Origin: Rickettsiales bacterium
Lineage (GTDB): Bacteria; Pseudomonadota; Alphaproteobacteria; UBA8366
Assembly (NCBI GenBank): GCA_002724555.1
Contig: PBOZ01000030.1
Location: forward strand, 1-64,000
Length of the DNA: 64,000 nucleotides
Reading direction: 5' to 3'
How positions within the stretch are numbered: the first letter of the stretch is position 1; each line of letters opens with the position of its first letter. The position numbers were made by a program, and so were the translations under genes. Shown here one piece after another: positions 1-11,665 of this stretch. The notes under the pieces were generated by a model. That model had not been told where the DNA came from, did not search any database, and was given only the letters and a program-made list of their open reading frames with translations.

Positions 1-312
1 AGGGTTGACGGTCTTTTGACCTTTGCGCAAACTGACTTTTGAAATGTCCGGCCAAGTCACGATAAAGAGCCACCTCCGATATATAGCTTGTCAAATCGGC
101 CAACAATTTCAGGTCACTCACAGTGAAGGGCGCCAGAACCCGGTATAAAGCAAAAAACACCTAAAGACGGGCCGAATCACTCTCTTCTCAAAACTATTTG
201 ATGCACCGATTCCGTAGTTACCTGGGCCTTAAAAGGGCCAACTCACCAGTCAAGGCGCCACGATGCAATTAGATAAAACTAAGCATTTCAGCCAGGGAAC
301 ATTTACCTCGCC

Positions 313-1536
313 GTGAGTACCACCGAGACACAACCCGCATTCAAGATCGAAGGGCAAAAAACCATCTACCTGGTCGGCTTAGGACACGCATCGACCCATT
401 GGGTCCATGCAATGATGATTTTCTTATTTCCCTACATTAAGCAAGATTTCAGTCTGACCTATACTGAAGTCGGATTTCTAAGCATGATCATGCATATCAG
501 CGCGCTTGCATGTAATTTTGGGAGCGGGCCGTTAGTCGACATGTCAGGCCGACGAATCGTTTTTCTTATGCTATCATTAATTGGCACTGGCGCTGCGCTC
601 TTTTTATTCGGTATAGCGCAGTCATTCTTATTTATCTGTATCTTGGTATCAATGGTCGGGGCGGCTAATAATTTATGGCATGCACCCGGCATTTCGTTTC
701 TATCGGAGACCTTTCCGAAGAACCGGGGATATGTTCTTGCCGTCCATGCGACCGGCGCTAATCTGGGCGATGCGGCAAGTCCATTCGTTGCCGGCTTCTT
801 GCTCCTTATTCTCACGTGGCAAGAAACCTCAATGGCAATGTCCTTACCGGTTTTTGTGGCACTCGCTATAATAACGTATTCCCTCTTACCTCGAGAAAAA
901 AAGCCACACACTAAAAGTGACAGCACGGGAATGAGTATCCGAGAATACGGCAGTGGCTTGGCGAGTATCCTACGTACTCCCGCCATTCGGAACCTTACCC
1001 TGGTCATCGCCGTACGAGGCATGGCCCAAGTTGGTGTCGTGCTTTTTGTGCCGCTTTACCTCGTTGACATTATGATGTTCAGCCCTGAGGGCCAGGGCAC
1101 CACGATGATGCTGATGCAGATAGGCGGTATGGTGGCAAGCATGATTGCCGGCACGATGTCGGACCGGGTGGGACGGCGGCCGGTAGTTTTCGCCGGTGTT
1201 ACAGCTACGACTGTTGTTATCATCGCGATTACTTTTATCTCGAACGATCTTTTGTTTATCGCTGGCGTCTCAGTATTGGGTTTCGTGCTTTTTGCCGTTC
1301 GCCCGGTAATGCAAGGTTGGATGATGGATCTGACGCCACGCGAACTCGGCGGTTCAGCCACCAGTGTTATGTTCGGCGTACAAGCGCTCTTCGGCGCCAC
1401 TGTGCCAATTCTCGGCGGCATCGTCGCAGACACCTGGGGATTGATCGAAGTCTTTTACATGTTGGCGGCCTTCATGCTCATTGCCAACGTTTTGATGTTC
1501 ACTTTGAGAGGCAAAGATGCTGAGGCAAGTGCCTAA
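313..1536 (+). CDS. MFS transporter
   Basis: 407 aa, GTG start, repeated hydrophobic segments, MFS-like motif 'GTMSDRVGRRPV'. Confidence 0.85.
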   Translation: MSTTETQPAFKIEGQKTIYLVGLGHASTHWVHAMMIFLFPYIKQDFSLTYTEVGFLSMIMHISALACNFGSGPLVDMSGRRIVFLMLSLIGTGAALFLFGIAQSFLFICILVSMVGAANNLWHAPGISFLSETFPKNRGYVLAVHATGANLGDAASPFVAGFLLLILTWQETSMAMSLPVFVALAIITYSLLPREKKPHTKSDSTGMSIREYGSGLASILRTPAIRNLTLVIAVRGMAQVGVVLFVPLYLVDIMMFSPEGQGTTMMLMQIGGMVASMIAGTMSDRVGRRPVVFAGVTATTVVIIAITFISNDLLFIAGVSVLGFVLFAVRPVMQGWMMDLTPRELGGSATSVMFGVQALFGATVPILGGIVADTWGLIEVFYMLAAFMLIANVLMFTLRGKDAEASA

Positions 1537-1598
1537 CGGCGATGCGTTAGCACCTTCAAATCAAGGCACTGATCATTATTTTCACCGCATAGGGGATT

Positions 1599-1638
1599 TC
1601 CATGCAACGCGGCTGCTATCCGCCTCACGTTGCATGGA
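1599..1638. repeat. Perfect 11-bp inverted repeat TCCATGCAACG / CGTTGCATGGA with 18-nt spacer
   Basis: Arms 1599-1609 and 1628-1638 read directly; inner CGG/CCG pairing also possible. Confidence 0.8.
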
Positions 1639-1906
1639 CCGTTTGTGATCTACAACCCCTACATGAAGGACAGGTGTGGATCGGTGTTTATCTCCTGGCG
1701 GCTTTGTCTCAATTGAGTTTGGTAATGGCCGTATCCTGGACATCAACCTTTCAAAATTACTTAAATGTTCGCTAAGAGCCAAAACAATCACAGAGAATGC
1801 TGATTTTTATGCCGTCCATCAAAAAACATCCCGCACTTAAGCCTTTCAACCGAAGGCATACGCTACACCGTTTGGAGCACCTGCACTTATACAAACCTAG
1901 AACGCA

Positions 1907-2794
1907 TTATGACGGCCTTGGATTCAAAATCCATTTCGCCATAGCCTCGACAACGCGTTCTTCAATCCCAGCGAATCCGTGATAGGACCGAGGCCCACAC
2001 AGGCGGCCCTTAGACACGCCACCCTCATGCAACTGAACGCCAAGTGGGTTAGCCTTTTTCACACGGCGCCGGAAGCGTGGAATTTCGCCGACGGGTGTCA
2101 ACCAACACCCATCATTGACGTGATGAACAAGCAAAATAGGCAATTCGACCTCTTCCCAAGAGAAATCGGAAACATTATCACCATTCGAAACATCCACAAA
2201 CATGGTGGAGGAAAGCACGATCCCATCTGGTTTATGGACTGCCAACTGTGTCAAAGCACTCGACACAGAAGTCGTCCCGCGGCTAGTTCCAAGCAGCCAG
2301 ATTGGCAGTCCATACCTACCACGAAGATGGGCAATCACCGCGCCAATATCCGTCGCATGAGCCATCGTGGACCGGAAACCGTGACGAAGGTCGAAAGACC
2401 TATCAGTTGGCCCATCAAATACCACCGTAGTAAAACCTCGTTTTAAGAAATGCGTGCGCGCGCGTATTAGGAAATTTTCTTTCGAAGCAAGTAATCTGCC
2501 ATCGTGAGTCAGTTTTGTGACGCCTTTGCCACCCGAAAAAAGAACCAAAACTGATTTGGCGTTCGCAGCGACTTCAACACGTACACGTGTGCGCTCACCG
2601 CGCACAAAAATATCGTGCACCTCTAGCGCCACAATTTTCGCTGCGGCATGCTCTGTCGTCACGGTCGCATTCTTGGTGACCACAGAAATGGTAGCGGGCT
2701 TGTCTGAGGTGATATCCGTTATATGCGTGTGCGTTTGACAGGCAGAGACGAGTGTTAGGAGAAGAACAACTGCGATTATTGGTTGCAATTTCAT
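1907..2794 (-). CDS. Putative lipoprotein, alpha/beta-hydrolase fold
   Basis: N-terminal MKLQPIIAVVLLLTLVSAC lipobox; GTSRGT nucleophile-elbow-like motif; ATGA overlap with serB. Confidence 0.65.
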   Translation of the reverse strand: MKLQPIIAVVLLLTLVSACQTHTHITDITSDKPATISVVTKNATVTTEHAAAKIVALEVHDIFVRGERTRVRVEVAANAKSVLVLFSGGKGVTKLTHDGRLLASKENFLIRARTHFLKRGFTTVVFDGPTDRSFDLRHGFRSTMAHATDIGAVIAHLRGRYGLPIWLLGTSRGTTSVSSALTQLAVHKPDGIVLSSTMFVDVSNGDNVSDFSWEEVELPILLVHHVNDGCWLTPVGEIPRFRRRVKKANPLGVQLHEGGVSKGRLCGPRSYHGFAGIEERVVEAMAKWILNPRPS

Positions 2795-3666
2795 TTAGCG
2801 TTGTTGACGAATTCCTCAAAGGCATAGCCTTGAATGAACAGCAGCGCGGTTAGGTCACCGTAATCAATCCTAACTCGCGCGGCATCAGCAACCAATGGTT
2901 TTGCTCGAAATGCGACGCCCATTCCAGCCGCCGACAGCATCTCGAGGTCATTCGCGCCATCACCCACGGTTATTGCATCCTTCATCGCAATGCCGAATTT
3001 TGCAGATAACATACTCAAGGCCTCTCTTTTAGCGCTGCTACCGAGAATTGGTGAGACAATCTCGCCTGTGAGTTTTTGGTCCGAAATGTCTAGTTTATTA
3101 GCTTGATCATAGTCGAAACCGAGACGTTTCCGAATGGTGCTGGTGTAGTAGTCGAAACCACCGGAAACGAGCGCGCAATAGGCACCGTGAGCGCGCATTG
3201 TCGCGACTAAAGTCTTCGCACCGGGCATAATTCGAATTTTCTTCTCCGCACGGGATAAAGCCGCGACCTCCAGTCCGGCCAGCATCCGAACCCTTTCCTG
3301 AATTGCCTCTTCGAAATCCAATTCTCCTCGCATCGCCCGCGCCGTTATCTCAGCAACTCTATCTTGCAAGTTCAATTCGGCAGCAAGTTCATCGAGCATT
3401 TCATTCTCGATGACAGTCGATTCCATGTCAGCTAAAAGTAGGCTTTTACGCCGGCCAGCTCGTTCCTGTGCCACAACGTCCACTGGTGCAGGACCGAGGA
3501 TTCGGCGAGCCTCCCTTTCTGCATCTTCCGGCAGGGCGTCACAATAGATATCAGCAGCACGGCCTTGGGCGAGCCAGACGGATTCACCACAAAGCCGGCC
3601 GCGAACAGCATCGCATTGCGAATCATGAATTGTGTTCGAAGAAATAAGTGTCACGACTGTGTTCAT
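2791..3666 (-). CDS. serB: Phosphoserine phosphatase
   Basis: 'LLLADMESTVIENEMLDELA' HAD motif I, 'VGDGANDLEML' motif; start trimmed from 3816 to the ATG at 3666 (MNTVVTLISS). Confidence 0.88.
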   Translation of the reverse strand: MNTVVTLISSNTIHDSQCDAVRGRLCGESVWLAQGRAADIYCDALPEDAEREARRILGPAPVDVVAQERAGRRKSLLLADMESTVIENEMLDELAAELNLQDRVAEITARAMRGELDFEEAIQERVRMLAGLEVAALSRAEKKIRIMPGAKTLVATMRAHGAYCALVSGGFDYYTSTIRKRLGFDYDQANKLDISDQKLTGEIVSPILGSSAKREALSMLSAKFGIAMKDAITVGDGANDLEMLSAAGMGVAFRAKPLVADAARVRIDYGDLTALLFIQGYAFEEFVNNAK

Positions 3667-3694
3667 AACGCTCCAAGCTCTATCTTTCCTTACA

Positions 3695-4645
3695 ATGACT
3701 ATCAACGGGCAAAATACGGTTCTTATTATATGCGGACCAACAGCCAGCGGAAAATCTGCGCTAGCTCTCGATATTGCGGTTGCTTTCCGCGGGACTGTCA
3801 TTAACGCCGACAGCATGCAGGTTTACCAAGAACTACCTATTCTAACGGCGCGTCCATGCCCCGCAGACGAAGCAAAGGTACCCCATCGTCTTTACGGGAT
3901 CAGATCGATCGCCAACACTTTTTCCGCCGGCCAGTGGCAGGTTTTAGCAGAACGGGAAATACGAGCGGCGCTCTTGGAGGGCTCGTTACCCGTCGTTTGT
4001 GGTGGTACCGGCCTGTATCTGAAGGCACTAATGCAAGGCCTCTCACCAATACCCGAAATACCAACCGAGATACGCGACCGAGTAAGACAACTACTAGCAA
4101 AAAAAGGCGCAGCCTGGTGCCATAACCGATTGGCAGCGTGTGATCCTAGTGCCGCAGAGCGTTTGGCACCGAATGACACGCAAAGGATTGCTCGGGCACT
4201 GGAAGTCTTTGAGGCCACAGGCAAACCCATAAGTGATTGGCAGGCGGTGGCGCCCAAAGGCCCTGACCCGAGCTGGCGGTTCTCAACAATTCTGATCGTC
4301 CCACCACGCGCCGCAATGAATAAAGCGATCGACCAGCGATTTGATGCCATGATAGATGCAGGCGCGTTAGACGAAGTTCGGTTGATAGCTGATCTAGATC
4401 CCTCCTTACCGGCGCTCAAAGCGTTGGGCGTTCCCGAACTTCGACGGTATCTCGCAGGCGAAATTTCTTTAGAGATAGCTGCGGACCATAGCAAAACTGC
4501 AACCCGGCAGTTTGCCAAACGGCAGATGACATGGTTTAGAAATCAGATCATTGCTGATAAAACAATAAATACGCAATATATGGAAAGTTTTAGGAAAACA
4601 ATCTTTTCATTTATTCGCAATAATGTGTTGACCGACTCCGATTGA
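3695..4645 (+). CDS. miaA: tRNA dimethylallyltransferase
   Basis: 'LIICGPTASGKSALALDIA' P-loop, 'NADSMQVYQELPILTARP', 'GGTGLYLKAL'; start trimmed to ATG 3695. Confidence 0.93.
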   Translation: MTINGQNTVLIICGPTASGKSALALDIAVAFRGTVINADSMQVYQELPILTARPCPADEAKVPHRLYGIRSIANTFSAGQWQVLAEREIRAALLEGSLPVVCGGTGLYLKALMQGLSPIPEIPTEIRDRVRQLLAKKGAAWCHNRLAACDPSAAERLAPNDTQRIARALEVFEATGKPISDWQAVAPKGPDPSWRFSTILIVPPRAAMNKAIDQRFDAMIDAGALDEVRLIADLDPSLPALKALGVPELRRYLAGEISLEIAADHSKTATRQFAKRQMTWFRNQIIADKTINTQYMESFRKTIFSFIRNNVLTDSD

Positions 4646-4729
4646 ACACCTATTGTCCGCGCTCGCGACGAGCTGAGCTCTGGGCGTTAACTACCTGGTA
4701 AGGGTAAATTGGCAATTAAAATTAAGGAT

Positions 4730-4751
4730 CGGGCGACGTTCGCGTCGCCCG
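4730..4751 (+). promoter_or_regulatory. Leader hairpin of ilv operon: 9-bp stem with UUCG loop
   Basis: CGGGCGACG-TTCG-CGTCGCCCG, 9 nt before the GGAG Shine-Dalgarno (4761-4764) of the acetolactate synthase gene. Confidence 0.6.
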
Positions 4752-4772
4752 CGGGCTTATGGAGTAAGACCG

Positions 4773-6545
4773 ATGAGGACACAAAAGACCATGACCGGAG
4801 CGGGCGTAATCATCCGTTCCCTCATCGATCAAGGTGTCGAGGTCGTCTTTGGTTATCCGGGCGGTGCGGTCCTCCCCATTTATGACGAAATTTTCAAACA
4901 GAACAATTTGCGTCATGTCTTGGTTCGGCATGAACAAGGCGCCGTCCATGCGGCAGAAGGCTATGCACGTTCAACTGGCAAGGTAGGCGTGGTACTCGTC
5001 ACTTCAGGACCTGGCGCTACCAATGCTGTCACGGGCCTCACCGACGCCCTAATGGATTCGATACCGGTCATCTGCCTGACTGGTCAGGTTCCAACGCATT
5101 TAATTGGCAATGATGCGTTCCAAGAATGCGACACCACCGGCATCACCCGCCCCTGCACCAAACATAATTACCTGGTAAAGGATACCGAATCGCTGGCACG
5201 AACGATGCATGAGGCTTTCTACGTTGCGTTGAGCGGCCGACCGGGACCCGTCGTAATTGACTTGCCAAAAGACATCCAATTTGCCGACTGTCCTTATGTC
5301 GGACCGGAGGAAGTGCAACACGCTAGCTATCGCCCGCAAACAAAGGGCAATCTGACTGCGATTGAAGAGGCAGTCGAGCTCTTAGTAAATGCAGAGCGTC
5401 CTATATTTTACGGCGGCGGTGGAATCATTAACTCAGGGCCGACCGCCTGCAAGAGGTTCACAGATTTCATCCGCGAAACCGGCTATCCGACAACCCTGAC
5501 TTTGATGGGGCTAGGTGCACTGCCTGGTTCGGATCCACAATTCGTTGGCATGCTTGGAATGCATGGCACTTATGAAGCCAATATGGCAATGCATCAATGC
5601 GACGTCATGGTTTGCGTTGGTGCCCGCTTTGATGACCGAATTACAGGCCGCGTCGACGCCTTTTCACCCAACTCAAAAAAAATTCACATCGACATCGATC
5701 CGTCCTCAATTAACAAGAACGTTCGCGTCGACGTTCCAATCGTCGGAGATGTTGGGACTGTCATCCAGCAAATGGCGAAAGTCTGGAAAATACGTAAAAA
5801 ACAACGGAGTAACAGCAGGGCCGTGCGCGCCTGGTGGAAACAGATAGAGGGATGGCAAGCCGTCGATTGTCTAGCTTATACCCAGGACCAAAAGACCATC
5901 AAACCGCAATACGCAATTGAACGCCTCTACCAGTTAACCAAGAAGCGCGACACTTTTATCACTACAGAGGTTGGCCAGCACCAGATGTGGGCGGCGCAAT
6001 TCTACAAGTTTGAGAAGCCAAACCGATGGATGACGTCCGGCGGGCTTGGCACGATGGGTTATGGCTTCCCAGCTGCCCTCGGCGTCCAAATGGCTTACCC
6101 AAATAAGCTTGTTGTTGATATCGCAGGCGAAGCCTCCATTATGATGAACATCCAAGAACTTTCGACGGCAATCCAACACCGGCTACCGGTCAAAATATTC
6201 ATCTTGAATAATCAATACATGGGTATGGTCCGGCAATGGCAAGAATTGCTGCATGGCGGCCGATATTCGGAGAGTTATACCGCCCCGTTACCGGATTTTG
6301 TAAAACTTGCCGAAAGCTTTGGCGCAGTTGGCTTACGCACTAACAATCCGTCAGAGTTAGACGACGTCATCAAGGAGATGATCTCAACCGACAAGGTGGT
6401 TATCGCAGACATAGGCGTCGACCAGGCAGAGAACTGTCTACCAATGATCCCGTCGGGATCGGCCCATAACGAAATGATCCTTGGCAGCGAGGCACAGTCT
6501 TTCGGGACTGATGGCGTTTCGGATGCTGGTAAGGTACTGGTCTAA
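4773..6545 (+). CDS. ilvI: Acetolactate synthase large subunit
   Basis: ThDP enzyme, 'VFGYPGGAVLPIYDEIF', 'TSGPGATNAVTGLTDALMDSIPVICLTGQV'; followed by the small subunit. Confidence 0.95.
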   Translation: MRTQKTMTGAGVIIRSLIDQGVEVVFGYPGGAVLPIYDEIFKQNNLRHVLVRHEQGAVHAAEGYARSTGKVGVVLVTSGPGATNAVTGLTDALMDSIPVICLTGQVPTHLIGNDAFQECDTTGITRPCTKHNYLVKDTESLARTMHEAFYVALSGRPGPVVIDLPKDIQFADCPYVGPEEVQHASYRPQTKGNLTAIEEAVELLVNAERPIFYGGGGIINSGPTACKRFTDFIRETGYPTTLTLMGLGALPGSDPQFVGMLGMHGTYEANMAMHQCDVMVCVGARFDDRITGRVDAFSPNSKKIHIDIDPSSINKNVRVDVPIVGDVGTVIQQMAKVWKIRKKQRSNSRAVRAWWKQIEGWQAVDCLAYTQDQKTIKPQYAIERLYQLTKKRDTFITTEVGQHQMWAAQFYKFEKPNRWMTSGGLGTMGYGFPAALGVQMAYPNKLVVDIAGEASIMMNIQELSTAIQHRLPVKIFILNNQYMGMVRQWQELLHGGRYSESYTAPLPDFVKLAESFGAVGLRTNNPSELDDVIKEMISTDKVVIADIGVDQAENCLPMIPSGSAHNEMILGSEAQSFGTDGVSDAGKVLV

Positions 6546-6559
6546 ACGGGCGAATAAAT

Positions 6560-7117
6560 ATGGCAAAGAACGCACAACCTGGCGCCGCTTACAACTTCAT
6601 CGATGTGGGGGATCAGGAAGAACGGCATACCTTCGCTGTTGTCGTCGCCAACGAACCGGGCGTGCTGGCGCGTGTAATTGGCTTGTTCGCCGGCCGTGGA
6701 TATAATATCGAAAGCCTGACCGTCGCCGCTGTATCCGAAGACGCATCCAAATCCCGGATCACAGTCGTAACAACCGGCACACCAATGATCATTGATCAAA
6801 TTCGGCACCAACTCGACCGCCTCGTGCCAGTGTTCAAGGTTCATGACTTAACTGAGGAAGGTCCGCATGTCGAACGAGATTTAGCGCTAGTGAAGGTACT
6901 TTCAAAATCACGCTCCCACGAACGTCGCGAATCCTTGCGGATTGCCGAAATATTCGGCGCTGAACCCGTCGATACAACAACCAATTCCTTTGTTTTCCAA
7001 ATGACTGGCTCACCCGCTAAAGTCGATGCCTTTATCGATCTTATGCGAGAGCTCGGCAAAATCGAAATCGTGCGCAGCGGTAGTGTTGCAATCGCCCGCG
7101 GCGCAAAGTCTATCTGA
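6560..7117 (+). CDS. ilvH: Acetolactate synthase small subunit
   Basis: ACT domain 'HTFAVVVANEPGVLARVIGLFAGRGYNIESLTV'. Confidence 0.95.
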   Translation: MAKNAQPGAAYNFIDVGDQEERHTFAVVVANEPGVLARVIGLFAGRGYNIESLTVAAVSEDASKSRITVVTTGTPMIIDQIRHQLDRLVPVFKVHDLTEEGPHVERDLALVKVLSKSRSHERRESLRIAEIFGAEPVDTTTNSFVFQMTGSPAKVDAFIDLMRELGKIEIVRSGSVAIARGAKSI

Positions 7118-8629
<1,512 letters not shown>

Positions 8630-9172
8630 CATAGGGGCAGCAGACAAAAATTTTAAAATGTGCGAATGCAACGTTCGAAATGCCAACGCCAATAGCGTAA
8701 AATAGAGTGAGGTTATGTGAACGAGCATGTTTTCAAAGCCGCATGGAGTTTCGCTTTGTCGGTCCAAAATCGCATTTCACCTCGCTGCCACGGGTTTTAC
8801 CTTAGCTAAGGCCACTTAATTCGAGGGGCTGCCGAATTCGCGTGGGATAAACTTTGGTCATTACCTAGAAACGGATTTGTCTTGCATAGAAGCTAAAAAT
8901 TCTTTTAACAAAGGTATTTAAGGGACTATTCTTCATCTTGGGTCCGGGTTTATAGTACTGAGGCATTGTGATTCTTAACTCATAAGGCAGGGGTGGATGT
9001 TGAGAGTAGTTTCATCCGTTGACTGAGAGTAACGGCGGAAGCTGTTTAATCATGGCGCAAAAAAGAAGTTTTATATTTGCGAAATTTTTTCACATTCACC
9101 GCCATGCGGCGCGAGGTTCAGCCTAATCGGCTGCTGTGCGTCGCCGGACTGTGTGATCGGGAAGGGTAATAG

Positions 9173-10219
<1,047 letters not shown>

Positions 10220-10259
10220 AACACTCAAAATTTTCACAATTTAATGCTCAGGCGATATC

Positions 10260-11144
10260 GTGCCGGAAAATACAGGACCTAAAGTACGAACAGCAGCTCC
10301 ACTGCGCGGATTTGCGCAGAGATGTGTTTTGTTGTTTTTACTTAGCGCATCTATCGGGCTTTTAATGCTTGGTCGGATGGACACTACGCTTCTCGAAGAG
10401 GCACGTATAGCACTCACTGATTCCACAGCCCCCATTCTTGAAGCACTATCTCGTCCAGCGGCAACTATCTCCGACATCGTTGGTAACGTGCGAGAGCTCA
10501 CAAATTTGAGACAGGATAACTTAGCACTTAAGGCAGAAAATGCGCGCCTCTTGCAATGGCAACAGGTAGCAAGAACGCTTTTGGCTGAAAACGATCAGCT
10601 GCGAACGCTTATGAATTTTACGAGCGATGCCGTCGTCAAATCAGTTGTCGGACGAGTTATCGGCGATACCAGCGGTCCTTTTATTCGAAGCCTGTTGGTG
10701 AATGCGGGTCTTCGAGAAGGCGTCAAACCTGGCCATGCCGCCGTAACGGCGGGCGGCTTACTCGGACGCGTGGCATCTGCCGGTGAACGATCGTCGCGCA
10801 TCTTGTTGATTAGCGACTTGAACAGTCGCATTCCTGTTCTAATCGAAAGCACTAGAGCCCGAGCCATGCTGACCGGCGACAATACACGCCGGCCACGCCT
10901 AACATTTTTTTCCGCAAATATTGAAATCGGAATCGGTTCACGTATCGCGACATCCGGCCATGGAGGTATGTTTCCAACCGGTATCGCCATAGGGACGGTA
11001 ACTGAAATTGGAGATGCTGGCATCCGAATCGAGCCGTTCTCAAGCCCAGATCAATTAGAATATGTCCGCCTGGTGGACTTTGGTCTTAACGGGATTATAA
11101 GCGAAAAGCAAACATCCCAATCACAGAGATTCGGCACTCCATAA
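10260..11144 (+). CDS. mreC: Rod shape-determining protein MreC
   Basis: GTG start; coiled-coil then beta domain ('VVGRVIGDTSGPFIRSLLVNAGLREGVKPGHAAVTAGGLLGRV'); position after mreB. Confidence 0.93.
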   Translation: MPENTGPKVRTAAPLRGFAQRCVLLFLLSASIGLLMLGRMDTTLLEEARIALTDSTAPILEALSRPAATISDIVGNVRELTNLRQDNLALKAENARLLQWQQVARTLLAENDQLRTLMNFTSDAVVKSVVGRVIGDTSGPFIRSLLVNAGLREGVKPGHAAVTAGGLLGRVASAGERSSRILLISDLNSRIPVLIESTRARAMLTGDNTRRPRLTFFSANIEIGIGSRIATSGHGGMFPTGIAIGTVTEIGDAGIRIEPFSSPDQLEYVRLVDFGLNGIISEKQTSQSQRFGTP

Positions 11145-11659
11145 TGAGGACGGCGGTCTGGCAAAGCCTGGACATTGCCGCACGCAAGTTCACACCATTT
11201 CTGGTTGCACTTGCCCTTGTAATCGTCAATCTGGTTCCGCTGCATCTACCGGGATATGCAACCATCTCACCGGACCTAGTGCTCATGGCCGTTTATTATT
11301 GGGCACTACACCGACCTTCACTGATGCCCGCGATTGCAGTATTTATTCTTGGCTTGTTTCAAGATTTTCTCTCGGGCGGTCCAATTGGACTGAGCGCCGG
11401 ATCACTCATCTTAGTATTTGCCGTCGCCGTTTCACAAGCCCGTTTCTTTTATGGTAAATCCTTCCTTGTCGTATGGTGGGGCTTTATGATGGTGTCGGTC
11501 GGCGTGGGCATCATTCAGTGGAGTGTAGCCTGCATTTTCTTAGGAAGGTTAATATCGCCGGATCCCGCTTTATTTGAATGCGCGATGAATATCGCTGCCT
11601 ATCCAATCTTAGGTTGGCTGTTTTTCCAGATACACCGCACTCTTCCTGCTGGAGATTAA
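11144..11659 (+). CDS. mreD: Rod shape-determining protein MreD
   Basis: Membrane protein, TAATG overlap with mreC, position. Confidence 0.88.
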   Translation: MRTAVWQSLDIAARKFTPFLVALALVIVNLVPLHLPGYATISPDLVLMAVYYWALHRPSLMPAIAVFILGLFQDFLSGGPIGLSAGSLILVFAVAVSQARFFYGKSFLVVWWGFMMVSVGVGIIQWSVACIFLGRLISPDPALFECAMNIAAYPILGWLFFQIHRTLPAGD

Positions 11660-11665
11660 ATAGAA

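Noticed and set aside
459-1022. 187-aa minus-strand ORF
   Set aside because: Antisense to the MFS transporter; no domain recognised.
1979-2446. 155-aa plus-strand ORF
   Set aside because: Antisense to the lipoprotein/alpha-beta hydrolase gene; no domain.
3892-4518. 208-aa minus-strand ORF
   Set aside because: Antisense to miaA; Ser/Ala-rich shadow frame without a family motif.
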